A stretch of DNA of 64,000 nt from DAISKN01 sp964553925 (GTDB taxonomy: Bacteria > Acidobacteriota > Vicinamibacteria > Marinacidobacterales > SMYC01): assembly GCA_964553925.1 (NCBI GenBank), contig CAZKNR010000381.1, positions 19,243 through 83,242 on the forward strand, given 5' to 3'. Shown here one piece after another: positions 45,027-53,371 of the stretch. A program made the position numbers and the translations under genes. The notes beneath the pieces were generated by a model that searched no databases, had not been told where the DNA came from, and saw only the letters and a list, made by a program, of their open reading frames with translations. The first letter of the stretch is position 1, and each line of letters starts with the position of its first letter.

Positions 45027-45063
45027 GCACAGAGAGAGAAGCTTCACTCCGTTCTCTCTGTGC
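45027..45063 (-). terminator. Hairpin after the exbD operon
   Basis: GCACAGAGAGA (45027-45037) is a perfect inverted match to TCTCTCTGTGC (45053-45063). On the minus strand it follows the last exbD gene and is succeeded by TTTCCCT. It is a good candidate terminator of tonB-exbB-exbD-exbD. Confidence 0.6.
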
Positions 45064-45130
45064 CTTCCTTCGATTCGCAAACGAGACGGAGTCTCACTGG
45101 CTCAGCGGCTTCGGCCGCCGATGCCAAGCT

Positions 45131-45544
45131 TTACCCCTCTGATGGCTCAACAATCCCCACGCGCACGACCCCGTTGCCTTTGGCAATGTCGAGAACCGCT
45201 ACTACCTCTCCGTACGACAAGCTGGGAGCGGCCCGCAAGAAGATCGTCTTGTCGGTGCGGGTCTCGAAGATGTCGCGGATTCGAAGAGGAAGCTCGTCCA
45301 TATTGATAGGTTGCTTGTTGATGGTCACCTGACCGTTCGCGTCGATGTCGAGAACGAGCTGGTTCGGGTCCGGCGGTTGGGGTTCGAGATTTTCCGCCTT
45401 TTCCGGCAACTCCACGTCCAAGCCCTTCTGCGTCAGCGGTGTCACGACCATGAAGATGATGAGCAGCACCAACATGACGTCGATGAGGGGTGTGACGTTG
45501 ATGTCGGAGCTCGGTCCGCCGCCTTTTCCGGTTGCCATAGCCAT
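45131..45544 (-). CDS. exbD: ExbD/TolR-family biopolymer transporter (second copy in operon)
   Basis: A 137-residue single-pass membrane protein. DINVTPLIDVMLVLLIIFMVVTP contains the conserved proton-path aspartate. The periplasmic part follows (ENLEPQPPDPNQLVLDIDANGQVTINKQPI). I start at the ATG at 45544 because AAGGAG stands nine bases before it; the longer frame would include that site. It ends the operon tonB-exbB-exbD-exbD. Its partner copy lies 52 bp upstream. The two differ mainly in the periplasmic domain. Confidence 0.93.
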   Translation of the reverse strand: MAMATGKGGGPSSDINVTPLIDVMLVLLIIFMVVTPLTQKGLDVELPEKAENLEPQPPDPNQLVLDIDANGQVTINKQPINMDELPLRIRDIFETRTDKTIFLRAAPSLSYGEVVAVLDIAKGNGVVRVGIVEPSEG

Positions 45545-45560
45545 ATCAATGTGCTCCTTC

Positions 45561-45593
45561 AAATACGGGCGAAATACGGGCGAAATACGGTCG
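45561..45593. repeat. 11-bp tandem repeat between the two exbD genes
   Basis: AAATACGGGCG, AAATACGGGCG and AAATACGGTCG stand in tandem just after the stop of the first exbD and before the ribosome-binding site of the second. Confidence 0.85.
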
Positions 45594-45596
45594 GGC

Positions 45597-46016
45597 TCAA
45601 GTCCCCGCTTTTCTTTCGGTGATGAGGCCGATCTCGTCCGCCCCGGCGTCTCGACAGAGGTCCATGACGCGAAGAACGTCGCCGTAGTCCAAAGCCTCGT
45701 CAGCCTTGAGAAAGAGGATCTTCTGGGCTTTACCTTCGAACTCCTCGGTAAGCTTGGTCGTAAGCTCCGCCTCTGCTATCGGAACCATGTTGAGGTAGAC
45801 GGTATTGTCCTTACGGACGGCGACGGTGACGGCGTCTTCGTCATCCGGATGATCCGCTGGATTCTCGGCCTCCGGGAGCTTGACGTCGACACCCTTCTGG
45901 AGGAGAGGGGTGATCACCATGAAGATGATGAGCAACACCAGCATGACGTCCGCGAGAGGCGTCACGTTGATGTTGGCGTTGACGGCCTTCGGATCTCCTT
46001 TACCACCCATACCCAT
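45597..46016 (-). CDS. exbD: ExbD/TolR-family biopolymer transporter (first copy in operon)
   Basis: A 139-residue protein with NANINVTPLADVMLVLLIIFMV (proton-path Asp) and a periplasmic domain that ends GADEIGLITERKAGT. The start is the ATG at 46016, eight bases after GAAGGAGA. It is preceded by exbB and followed by a second exbD, so the motor complex may carry two kinds of ExbD, or each may serve a different TonB. Confidence 0.93.
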   Translation of the reverse strand: MGMGGKGDPKAVNANINVTPLADVMLVLLIIFMVITPLLQKGVDVKLPEAENPADHPDDEDAVTVAVRKDNTVYLNMVPIAEAELTTKLTEEFEGKAQKILFLKADEALDYGDVLRVMDLCRDAGADEIGLITERKAGT

Positions 46017-46033
46017 GACTTGGTTCTCCTTCG

Positions 46034-46053
46034 CTCTTTGGCGTTCTTTGGCG
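46034..46053. repeat. 10-bp tandem repeat after exbB
   Basis: CTCTTTGGCG and TTCTTTGGCG stand in tandem between the exbB stop and the ribosome-binding site of the next gene, followed by a partial third unit. Confidence 0.65.
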
Positions 46054-46072
46054 TTTCTTCGAAGAGGCCCGC

Positions 46073-46753
46073 TTACGCGGCCGTCTTCTTGGCCATGTAG
46101 TCGAGGAGCTCCGAGGCGCTGTTGTCCATCTCGACGGTGAAGCTGTCGACGCGCGTGGTCAGGTAGTTGAAGGCCCACACCGCGGGGATGGCCACGGCCA
46201 GGCCAACTGCGGTCGTCACCAAAGCCTCGGCGATGCCCGCGGAGATTGCCCCGATACCACCGGAACCGGTGAGCGCCATGCCGCGGAACGCGTTGATGAT
46301 GCCGATGACCGTTCCGAGCAGACCCACGAAGGGGGCGGTAGCGCCGACGGTGGCGAGACCGGAGAGGCCGCGCTTCAGGTCGGTCACATTCAGAGCCGTC
46401 GCGCGCTCGATGGCGCGATGGGCCGCTTCCATCATGTCGTCGCGCGTGCCGCCACCGGACTCCTTCTGGTACTCGTACTCCTGGAGGCCGGCGAGGAGAA
46501 CCTTGGCAAGGTGGCTGCTCCTGACTTCCTTATCACTGCTGATTTTGATGGCTTCCTGAACCTTGCCATCCTTCAGGAGCTTGGCCACCTTTGGAGCGTA
46601 GACCCGGGACTGCTTCTTGGCCTTACGGTACGTCAGGAACCTCTCGATCATTACGCTCAACGAGTAGACCGACATTAGCGCCATGAGTAAGACGATCCCT
46701 TTCGCGGTGAGACCCATGGTGTTGTACATTTCGATCAAACTGAACGACATCAT
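46073..46753 (-). CDS. exbB: ExbB/TolQ/MotA-type proton channel subunit
   Basis: A 226-residue inner-membrane protein with three helices. The signature GLSGLATVGATAPFVGLLGTVIGIINAFRGM and the last helix (AEALVTTAVGLAVAIPAVWAFNYL) form the proton channel with ExbD. It energises TonB. The start is the ATG at 46753 after AGGAGGA, with a second ATG directly behind it. It lies between tonB and the two exbD genes. Confidence 0.95.
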   Translation of the reverse strand: MMSFSLIEMYNTMGLTAKGIVLLMALMSVYSLSVMIERFLTYRKAKKQSRVYAPKVAKLLKDGKVQEAIKISSDKEVRSSHLAKVLLAGLQEYEYQKESGGGTRDDMMEAAHRAIERATALNVTDLKRGLSGLATVGATAPFVGLLGTVIGIINAFRGMALTGSGGIGAISAGIAEALVTTAVGLAVAIPAVWAFNYLTTRVDSFTVEMDNSASELLDYMAKKTAA

Positions 46754-46811
46754 TTCCTCCTGATATTTGCGCTGGCGGGGTGCTTTCGACTCAATGAATA
46801 CTCAACTCCAA

Positions 46812-47519
46812 TTAGCTCAACTGAAAGTTCACCGTCACCGTCATGACGATGGGAACGGGAACCCCGTTCAGCAATGTAGGCTCGTATTTCCACTGCTTGA
46901 CCGCGTCGATGGCCGACTGGTCGAGCAGGGGAATGGAGCGCAGCACACGCACGTTGGTGACGTTGCCCTGGGGGTCGATGATCGCTTCGAGGATCACGAT
47001 GCCCTGACCCCGGGCTGGCTTGGCGATGTCGGGATAGACCGGCTTGCTGTCCTTGATCTTGTTCGGGGGACGGATATCACCCCCCACCCGCACCGGTTCC
47101 TGCTTCACCTGCACAGGCGCATCGGGCAGTCCTCCCACGATTCCGCCGACCACACCACCCGGGACGCCACCCGCGACGCCTCCGAAGTCGATGCCCAAGT
47201 CGTCCATGCCGATTTCGTCCGGGATCTCGACCGGCGCGACGAACACGGGTGTTGCCGCTAGAACCGGTCTCGGGGCTGTAGGACGCGGGCGCGGCGGGGG
47301 AGGCGGTGGCGGTGGCGGTGGAGGTGGCGGTGGGGGCGGCGCCATGAAGGTCATGATCCCCTCGGGTGTCGGCAGATTGTCGGTCGCCATGAGGGGGATG
47401 ATCACGAACGCCGCCAGAATCCCCCCCTGAATGAGGAGGGAAGTCATGAAGCTAGTAAACGATCTCCCTGCGTAGCCGCCCTCAGGCACCAGCGCAAGAT
47501 CAAACAATTCTTTGGCCAC
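46812..47519 (-). CDS. tonB: TonB energy-transducing protein with polyproline and PGG/VGG linker
   Basis: A 235-residue TonB. An N-terminal membrane anchor (FMTSLLIQGGILAAFVIIPLM) is followed by a run of about 16 prolines. A linker of small repeats follows (GGVAGGVPGGVVGGIVGG). The C-terminal TonB domain is KPVYPDIAKPARGQGIVILE to WKYEPTLLNGVPV. The domain binds the TonB box of outer-membrane receptors. It is first in the operon with exbB and two exbD genes, behind two tandem promoters (47761-47869). Confidence 0.94.
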   Translation of the reverse strand: MAKELFDLALVPEGGYAGRSFTSFMTSLLIQGGILAAFVIIPLMATDNLPTPEGIMTFMAPPPPPPPPPPPPPPPPRPRPTAPRPVLAATPVFVAPVEIPDEIGMDDLGIDFGGVAGGVPGGVVGGIVGGLPDAPVQVKQEPVRVGGDIRPPNKIKDSKPVYPDIAKPARGQGIVILEAIIDPQGNVTNVRVLRSIPLLDQSAIDAVKQWKYEPTLLNGVPVPIVMTVTVNFQLS

Positions 47520-47760
47520 GGCGTTCGGCGCTCCTTTCGCGAGAAGTTATGAACGACTTCCGCTATCCAAAAACTCGCGTAACACCCTCGACGACGACCG
47601 ACAAGCTGTGCGGGAAACCCTCGGTCGAGCCCTTAGACACCAGCCTCCGCGGAAAAGTTCCGCCCGAATCGACTACGTCGTCGGAGCATGTCCCGCGGTT
47701 CGCGACGACCCGGAGATGCCGTACGGAGTCGAGACAGTGACTCGCCCCGTAAGCCTCGTA

Positions 47761-47790
47761 TGCATATCCGGACTCAGCGTTCCTTGTCAA
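47761..47790 (-). promoter_or_regulatory. Proximal promoter of the tonB operon
   Basis: On the minus strand, a perfect TTGACA (47790-47785) is followed after 18 bp by TATGCA (47766-47761). It is about 240 nt upstream of tonB. Confidence 0.5.
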
Positions 47791-47840
47791 AACCATTCCG
47801 CGGGAGACTTGGAGGAATCTCCGGCGTCAACGAGTTCGGT

Positions 47841-47869
47841 ATGCTATTTCGACCTTGGGCCGCTGTCAA
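47841..47869 (-). promoter_or_regulatory. Distal promoter of the tonB operon
   Basis: On the minus strand, a perfect TTGACA (47869-47864) and TAGCAT (47846-47841) are 17 bp apart. The leader to tonB would be about 315 nt. No Fur-box-like palindrome is obvious. Confidence 0.5.
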
Positions 47870-47882
47870 GCGCCAACGTCGG

Positions 47883-47912
47883 AAGAGTGTGAGAGGGGGG
47901 GATAGGGGGATA
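47883..47912 (+). repeat. Purine-rich repeat family, degenerate copy
   Basis: AAGAGTGTGAGAGG (12 of 14 matches to the tag at 30817) is followed by GGGGATAGGGGGATAAAAAA. It lies 3' of the second tonB-like gene, again at a gene end. Confidence 0.6.
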
Positions 47913-47941
47913 AAAAATTCCGGGGAGCCGCTCTAACTAAA

Positions 47942-48691
47942 CTAATGAAGGTTGAACCGAACGATGAGATCGGAGAGGGCTTTTATCGGGCGTCCGTTCT
48001 TGGTCGCTGGATGGAAGCGCCACGACGATTCGACCACTCGGATGGCTTCCTCGTCGAGCTCGGGAACGGAACGGAGGATTTTGAGAACCCGCACCTCGCC
48101 GCGCTCGTCGATCACCACGCGCAGGACGACCGCGCCGGTCACCTTGTCCCGGATTGCCTGCCGCGTGTAGCTCGGTTGGGGCATCCGGATCGGGCTCGGG
48201 CCCACGTCGGGCTTGGGAAAACGGGGGAGGTCGTCGCCGGTTCCTCCGATGACGCCCCCCGGAATGCCGCCCGGAGTTCCTCCGACGACACCCGCCGGAA
48301 TACCGCCCGGCAAACCCTCGGGGCTCCCATCGAGGAATCCAGCGTCGATTCCAGCGATCTCGAAGACCGGCGCCAGGATCTCGTCCGGGATTCGCGCGAA
48401 AGTCCGGACGATCTCGCCGGAGAAGGCCACCCGCGTTTCGCCTTTCGGTGTCCCCGCGATCTCGACGCCGGCACCGCTTAGAGACAGAGGGGGTGGTGGC
48501 GGAGCCAGGTTCAGGGCAATCGCAGGGATCCTGGGCGGCACCACGTCTGCCGGGCCGAAAAGCGCCGTAGCGACGAGCGCCCCGAGCGCGAGGAAATGGA
48601 GACCGATGCCGAGGGGGGCGCTAACCCAGGGCGAGCCAGGTGGACATCGTTCGACCAGGCCCAGAGTGGTCGCGAAGGAGTCTCGGAGCAC
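47942..48691 (-). CDS. Second TonB-family protein with PGG/VGG linker
   Basis: A 249-residue TonB-like protein with one N-terminal membrane segment (IGLHFLALGALVATALFG) and a short proline run. A linker of PGGIPAGVVGGTPGGIPGGVIGG type is very similar to that of the first TonB. The C-terminal domain runs from MPQPSYTRQAIRDKVTGAVVL to WRFHPATKNGRPI. The first usable start is a GTG at 48691. The frame is open for about 75 bases upstream (reading DYERSLRETSSEV) without a conventional start, so the true N-terminus may be longer. It follows secF by about 100 bp on the same strand. Confidence 0.85.
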   Translation of the reverse strand: MLRDSFATTLGLVERCPPGSPWVSAPLGIGLHFLALGALVATALFGPADVVPPRIPAIALNLAPPPPPLSLSGAGVEIAGTPKGETRVAFSGEIVRTFARIPDEILAPVFEIAGIDAGFLDGSPEGLPGGIPAGVVGGTPGGIPGGVIGGTGDDLPRFPKPDVGPSPIRMPQPSYTRQAIRDKVTGAVVLRVVIDERGEVRVLKILRSVPELDEEAIRVVESSWRFHPATKNGRPIKALSDLIVRFNLH

Positions 48692-48790
48692 TGAAACCTC
48701 GGAGCTCGTCTCCCGCAGGGACCGCTCGTAGTCGATGGTGGCCCTCCGTCGCCGGTCAAATTCATCTTACACCGGCCGAGGCCGAGAAGG

Positions 48791-49753
48791 TCAAACCCGG
48801 GCGTCCGCCCCTGCCTCCGGCTTTGCTTTCTTTCTTTCTCCGGCGGGTTTGTCGCGGTACTCGCGCCACCACACCACGACCGGCGCCGCGATGCCGATGG
48901 TCGAATAGGTCCCGGCGATGAGCCCGACGACGAGAACGAAGGAGAATCCGCGAAGAACCGCTCCCCCGAAAAGAAACAGGGCGACCACCGACAGGAACGT
49001 CAGCCCGGAGGTGAGAATGGTGCGCCGCAGCGTCTGGTTCAGGGAAAGGTTCAGGATCTCCGCGAGCGACTGCCTTCGAGCCAGCTTCCGGTTCTCCCGC
49101 ACCCGGTCGAAGATGACGATGGTGTCGTTCACCGAGTAGCCGACCAGGGTGAGGAACGCGGCGATGACGTTCAAGCTGATCTCGTAGTTGAAGATCGAGA
49201 CCAGGCCCAGGGTCACCAGAACGTCGTGGAACACGGCGATGGTCGCGGCGACTCCGTAGATGGGCTCGAAACGGAAGCCGATGTAAATCAGCATCGCCAG
49301 GAGCGAGAACAGCGTGGCGTTTCGGGCCTGCCGCCGGAGCTCTTTTCCCACGACCGGGCCCACGATCTCCGTCGAGGAATCGGCCAGCCGATTGCCTTCG
49401 ATGTCGCGCTCCAGGATCTCCAGGATCCGGTTGGCAGCGGTGTCGAGGTCGGTTCCGCCTTCGCTCGCGCGCTCCACCCGAATCATCACCAGGTTGAGCT
49501 CTTCCCGGTCGAAGCGCTGGATTACCGCTTCTCCCATGCCGCCTTCCGTGAGCTTCTGCCTCACCACGTCGATCTGGGGAGACTTTTCGAACTTGGCGTA
49601 GACGATGGTCCCTTCCGAGAAGTCGATCCCGTAGCGGGGACCTCCCTTTCTCGCGATGTCGAGAGCCCCGACCCCGATGACCAGGAGGGAGAATCCGATG
49701 AAGTGCCAGCGGTATTTCAGCCAATCGATTTTCGTGTCGCGAATGATGTCCAT
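48791..49753 (-). CDS. secF: Protein translocase subunit SecF
   Basis: A 320-residue RND-type membrane protein that, with SecD, uses the proton gradient to help release proteins from the Sec channel. It has six helices, with GIDFSEGTIVYAKFEK early, a periplasmic P1-like loop and the helical bundle RFEPIYGVAATIAVFHDVLVTLG and LVGYSVNDTIVIFDRVREN. It follows secD by 20 bp in the order tgt-yajC-secD-secF. Confidence 0.96.
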   Translation of the reverse strand: MDIIRDTKIDWLKYRWHFIGFSLLVIGVGALDIARKGGPRYGIDFSEGTIVYAKFEKSPQIDVVRQKLTEGGMGEAVIQRFDREELNLVMIRVERASEGGTDLDTAANRILEILERDIEGNRLADSSTEIVGPVVGKELRRQARNATLFSLLAMLIYIGFRFEPIYGVAATIAVFHDVLVTLGLVSIFNYEISLNVIAAFLTLVGYSVNDTIVIFDRVRENRKLARRQSLAEILNLSLNQTLRRTILTSGLTFLSVVALFLFGGAVLRGFSFVLVVGLIAGTYSTIGIAAPVVVWWREYRDKPAGERKKAKPEAGADARV

Positions 49754-49773
49754 GGTTTTCTCTTTCGCTTGCT

Positions 49774-51315
49774 CTAGATGCTGAGGGACTCGACTTGTCT
49801 CTGGCTCCTGTAAATGAGGTCGAAGAGGAAGCGCGAGACGAAGATCGAAGTGAACATGTTCGCTACGAGACCGATGCTCAACGTAACGGCGAATCCCTGC
49901 ACCGGGCCGGTTCCGAACTGGAACAGGATCGCGGCCGCGATGAGGCTGGTGAGATGGGAGTCGAAGACGGTCAAGAAGACCTTGGAGAAGCTGGCGGAGA
50001 TCGCGGTGCGCACCGTCTTGCCGGCGCGTACCTCCTCTTTGATGCGCTCGAAAATGAGGACGTTGCTGTCGACGCCCATGCCGATGGTGAGGATGACGCC
50101 GGCGATGCCCGGAAGGGTCAGCGTGGCGTCGAAGTAAGCGAGCGCCCCCAGGAGGATGAGCAGGTTCAGGATCAGGGTGACGACGGCGTTCACGCCCGAG
50201 AGCTTGTAGTAAACGAAGACGAACACCACCACCGCCGTGAGCCCGACGAGTGACGCCAGAATACCGCTGCGGATGGCATCGGCGCCGAGGCTCGGACCCA
50301 CGCTGCGCTCTTCCAGGTACTCCAGAGAAGCAGGAAGCGCACCCGAGCGGAGCTTGATCGAGAGATCTTGCGCCTCTTCCAGAGTGTAATTGCCGGTGAT
50401 CTGGCCCTGGTCGTAAATCGCGCTCTGGATGGTGGGGGCGGAGACCACCTGGCCGTCGAGCACGATCCCGAGCGGGCGGCCGATGTTATCGCCGGTTACC
50501 TCCCGGAAGCGGCTCGCGGCTTCCGGCTTCAGGGTGAAGGAGACGTTGGGTGTATTGGTGTCGTAGTCCAGAGAGCGCCGCGCGGTCTTCAGGTCCCGTC
50601 CCGTCACGACCGGGGTACGGTCGATGAGGTAGTAGGTCTTGTTCCCGCCGGCATCGGCTCCGGGAAGGATCTCCGTTCCCGGCGGCTGGGGGCGCCCGCC
50701 GAGGACCTGATCTTCGGAGAGCCCGGCCCCCCGCACCAATCGAAGCTCCAGCCGCGCGGTGGAACGAATGAGCTCCTTGGCGCGTGCCACGTCGTCGAAG
50801 CCCGGAAGCTGAATGAGAATCTGGTCGCCCGTGTCGCCATGGGGCACGATGACCGGCTCGGCGACTCCGAGCTCGTCCACCCGCCTCCGGATGGTGTCGA
50901 TGGCCTGGGTCACCGTCTCCGCCCGCATGACCGCGAGCTCCGAAGGCCGCAGGGTCAGCTCCCAGTTGCCCGAACCGAGACTCCTCGTTTCCCACGCGGG
51001 AAAGCGCCCCTCCACCAGCCGGCGGAAGTCCGCATCCTTATTGATGTCGGCCCCGGTCACGGAGATCCGCTGCGGCTCCGCCCGTTCCACGCTCGTGAAC
51101 GCGATGCTCTCGTCGTCCAGGAGCTGGGTGAGCATTCCCGCGACCTCGTCGGTCACCGCGACGATCGCATCATCGGTGTTCACCTTCATGACCAGGTGGA
51201 TCCCGCCTCGCAAATCCAGACCGAGCTTGATCTTTTCTCGGGGCGGATAGAAGAGAAAGACCGACAGGGCCGTCACCACAAGAATGAGCGCGGTTTTCCA
51301 TTGCAAGTTCTTCAT
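49774..51315 (-). CDS. secD: Protein translocase subunit SecD
   Basis: A 513-residue subunit of the SecDF complex. The first helix is followed by KLGLDLRGGIHLVMKV (D1 motif). A long periplasmic domain (P1 head) precedes five helices with GVDSNVLIFERIKEEVRAGK. I start at the ATG at 51315; the frame extends to 51369 but the added residues are not family-like. It is transcribed between yajC and secF. Confidence 0.96.
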   Translation of the reverse strand: MKNLQWKTALILVVTALSVFLFYPPREKIKLGLDLRGGIHLVMKVNTDDAIVAVTDEVAGMLTQLLDDESIAFTSVERAEPQRISVTGADINKDADFRRLVEGRFPAWETRSLGSGNWELTLRPSELAVMRAETVTQAIDTIRRRVDELGVAEPVIVPHGDTGDQILIQLPGFDDVARAKELIRSTARLELRLVRGAGLSEDQVLGGRPQPPGTEILPGADAGGNKTYYLIDRTPVVTGRDLKTARRSLDYDTNTPNVSFTLKPEAASRFREVTGDNIGRPLGIVLDGQVVSAPTIQSAIYDQGQITGNYTLEEAQDLSIKLRSGALPASLEYLEERSVGPSLGADAIRSGILASLVGLTAVVVFVFVYYKLSGVNAVVTLILNLLILLGALAYFDATLTLPGIAGVILTIGMGVDSNVLIFERIKEEVRAGKTVRTAISASFSKVFLTVFDSHLTSLIAAAILFQFGTGPVQGFAVTLSIGLVANMFTSIFVSRFLFDLIYRSQRQVESLSI

Positions 51316-51394
51316 GAGATTCGTTCTCCGAATGCCATCCCCGAGATCGAGTGTGAGCGAGCCGGCCACTCCCGTCCCTCCGGTCGTTGCCGGC

Positions 51395-51709
51395 TCACGA
51401 GCGCTTGGAGCTATCCTCGACGAGCTGAGTGACCGCGGACTTGGCCACCTGAATCTTCACGTGGTCCGCGACCCGAAGCTGAACTTGGTCGTCGCTCACC
51501 CCGACGACGGTTCCGTAGATCCCACCGCTGGTCAGCACCCGGTCGCCGTTCTTGAGATTCCCGAGCATCGTTTCCGTCTGCACCTGCTTCTTTCGCATCG
51601 GCCGGACCACGATGAGGTAGAAGACGCCGAAGATCAGCACCATCAGCAGAAGCTGACTTCCGAGAAAGGAAGTCGACCCCTGGAGCGGCGCAACCCAGGC
51701 GACGAGCAT
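51395..51709 (-). CDS. yajC: Sec translocon accessory protein YajC
   Basis: A 104-residue protein with one N-terminal membrane helix (LLLMVLIFGVFYLIVVRPMRKK) and a small basic cytoplasmic domain (GDRVLTSGGIYGTVVGV), both typical of YajC. The ATG at 51709 gives the usual length; the longer frame upstream is not family-like. It sits between tgt and secD, the standard position. Confidence 0.94.
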   Translation of the reverse strand: MLVAWVAPLQGSTSFLGSQLLLMVLIFGVFYLIVVRPMRKKQVQTETMLGNLKNGDRVLTSGGIYGTVVGVSDDQVQLRVADHVKIQVAKSAVTQLVEDSSKRS

Positions 51710-51741
51710 CCCACAATCATAGTGCAGCGAGCGGGAGAGCT

Positions 51742-52881
51742 TCAAGCCGCGGGCTCGTCGAGTCCCGTCTTCGAACCTTCGAGAAAGGCGGCGAACCGGT
51801 CCTCCTCGATCGCGAGCCGGATACGCCTCATGAGGTCCAGGTAGAAATGCAGGTTGTGAATGGTGTTCAGGGTGGAAGCCGTCATCTCCCGGGCCACGAA
51901 CAGGTGCCGGAGGTACGCGCGGGAGAAGCTCGAGCAGGTGTAGCAGCGGCACGCGGGATCCAGAGGACTCTCGTCGGAAGCGTAGCGCGCGTTCTTGATG
52001 GCGATTTTCCCCGCACTGGTGAAGAGCGTGCCATTTCGCGCGTTTCTCGTCGGAAGCACGCAGTCGAACATGTCGATTCCGAGAGCCACCGACTCCAGGA
52101 TGTCGACAGGTGTCCCCACTCCCATCAAGTAGCGGGGCCGGTCCTCGGGAAGCTCCGCCGTCGAGACGGCGGTCATCTCTCTCATGAGCTCCTTGGGCTC
52201 GCCGACGGCGAGACCTCCGACGCCGTATCCGTCGAAGCCGAGCGCAACCAGCGCGCGGGCGTTCTCGTGCCTCAGGTCCTCGAAGGCTCCTCCCTGAACG
52301 ATTCCGAACAGCGCCTGGTCAGGCCGCGACCGAACCCTCTTCGAGCGCGCGGCCCAGTCGAGGCTGCGGAGCGCCGCGGCGCGCGCCTCCGTTCGGTCCG
52401 AGGGATAGAGCAAGCACTGGTCGAGGACCATGGCGACGTCGGAGCCGAGCTGCTCCTGGATCTCGACGGCCCGCTCCGGGGTCAGGGAGTGCAAACTGCC
52501 GTCAAGGTGAGAGCGAAAGGTCACACCCTCGTCGGAAACCCGCCGCAGCGCGGAAAGACTAGCGACCTGGAAGCCGCCGCTATCGGTGAGCACCGGCTTT
52601 CCCCAGCTCATGAATCGGTGAAGCCCGCCGAGCTCAGCCACAAGGTCCGCGCCCGGACGCAGCATCAAATGATAGGTGTTGGAGAGGATGATTTCGGCAC
52701 CGAGCTCTTCGACCTGTTTCGGAGTCAGCGACTTGACCGAAGCCGCCGTCGCGACTGGCATGAACGCGGGCGTCGAGATCTCGCCGTGAGAGGTGGTGAG
52801 CCTCCCGAGCCTCCCACCGCCCGACTGAAAGAGTCGCTCGAATCGCGGCCTTTCACCGGCTCCCGCTTCTAACGCGTTCAT
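51742..52881 (-). CDS. tgt: Queuine tRNA-ribosyltransferase
   Basis: It exchanges guanine-34 of GU(N) anticodon tRNAs for preQ1 (in bacteria). The 379 residues are of family length. Conserved elements are PVATAASVKSLTPKQVEELG, NTYHLMLRPG, the catalytic-region TDSGGFQVASLS, DQCL, and the zinc site CRCYTCSSFSRAYLRHL with His further on. No other queuosine genes are near. It heads the tgt-yajC-secD-secF operon. Confidence 0.96.
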   Translation of the reverse strand: MNALEAGAGERPRFERLFQSGGGRLGRLTTSHGEISTPAFMPVATAASVKSLTPKQVEELGAEIILSNTYHLMLRPGADLVAELGGLHRFMSWGKPVLTDSGGFQVASLSALRRVSDEGVTFRSHLDGSLHSLTPERAVEIQEQLGSDVAMVLDQCLLYPSDRTEARAAALRSLDWAARSKRVRSRPDQALFGIVQGGAFEDLRHENARALVALGFDGYGVGGLAVGEPKELMREMTAVSTAELPEDRPRYLMGVGTPVDILESVALGIDMFDCVLPTRNARNGTLFTSAGKIAIKNARYASDESPLDPACRCYTCSSFSRAYLRHLFVAREMTASTLNTIHNLHFYLDLMRRIRLAIEEDRFAAFLEGSKTGLDEPAA

Positions 52882-52919
52882 GGCAAAAGCATAACTCCCC
52901 TCGGCAGAGCGGAAAAGCC

Positions 52920-52948
52920 TTGACAGGCCGTCTTCCCTTCCATATGCT
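52920..52948 (+). promoter_or_regulatory. Promoter of the small lysine-rich peptide unit
   Basis: A perfect TTGACA (52920-52925) and TATGCT (52943-52948) are 17 bp apart. The transcript would begin near 52955 and reach the terminator at 53241, a unit of about 310 nt. The first 210 nt, up to the peptide start, hold no other supported gene. Confidence 0.65.
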
Positions 52949-53166
52949 ACATCTAGTATGCCAGGCTCGGACTCAAGCGACCTCTAGTTGTTTTACGCCT
53001 TCCTCGGGCCGGGCTACGGCTCGCGGGCTGGGCGCAGGAAGAGGCCGAGAGACGGGCCGGCGAGCGGAAAAGGCTGAGAAAACCGTGAAACATTTCGAGT
53101 TTTCGATTTGCGGAAAACGGCCCGGCCAGAACCGCTCTAACCCCTGAAAGAGAGGAGGCGAAAAGC

Positions 53167-53214
53167 ATGGCCAAGAAGAAAGCTTCGACCGCGAAGAAAG
53201 CTAAGAAGAAGTAA
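53167..53214 (+). CDS. 15-residue lysine-rich peptide
   Basis: A tiny gene, MAKKKASTAKKAKKK, behind AGAGGAGG at a good distance (8 bases) and directly followed by a strong terminator. Nine of 15 residues are lysine and four of the others are alanine, the composition of histone-H1-like tails (AKK repeats). It has its own promoter (52920-52948) and a long leader, and both flanking genes run the other way, so this is a dedicated transcription unit. Nucleic-acid binding is an inference from charge alone. A structured RNA that merely contains the frame is the alternative. Confidence 0.65.
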   Translation: MAKKKASTAKKAKKK

Positions 53215-53240
53215 GAGACTTCCTCAGGGGTACCGAGAGC

Positions 53241-53267
53241 GGGGGTGGCATCCACCCCCATTTTTTT
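53241..53267 (+). terminator. Strong intrinsic terminator of the peptide unit
   Basis: GGGGGTGG (53241-53248) pairs with CCACCCCC (53252-53259) around a CAT loop, followed by an A and seven Ts (53261-53267). It is the clearest terminator in the window. Confidence 0.9.
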
Positions 53268-53270
53268 ATG

Positions 53271-53315
53271 GCGCTGGGGGCTTTCTTAATTGCGCTGGGG
53301 CCCCACCCCCAGCGC
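53271..53315. repeat. GC-rich repeat, copy 3
   Basis: GCGCTGGGGG (53271-53280) is followed by a hairpin copy at 53292-53315 (GCGCTGGGG pairing with CCCCAGCGC). It belongs to the same family as 10603 and 17950-18026. It directly follows the terminator of the peptide unit. Confidence 0.75.
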
Positions 53316-53371
53316 GGATTTGACGGGCCCTCCGGGCCCGTTGCCGTGGATTCCGGATCTCACTTTCCGGG

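Larger units (their letters stand above)
44624..45130. other. Intergenic region with two terminator-like structures
   Basis: No gene is supported in these 507 bp. They hold an orphan plus-strand terminator (44820-44844), the minus-strand terminator of the exbD operon (45027-45063) and, presumably, the promoter of the coiled-coil lipoprotein. No good -35/-10 pair was found for the latter. Confidence 0.5.

Noticed and set aside
52920..53147. 75-codon frame in the leader of the lysine-rich peptide unit
   Set aside because: Its start overlaps the -35 box of the promoter, so it would lie largely outside the transcript start, and its composition is arginine/glycine-rich without motifs.
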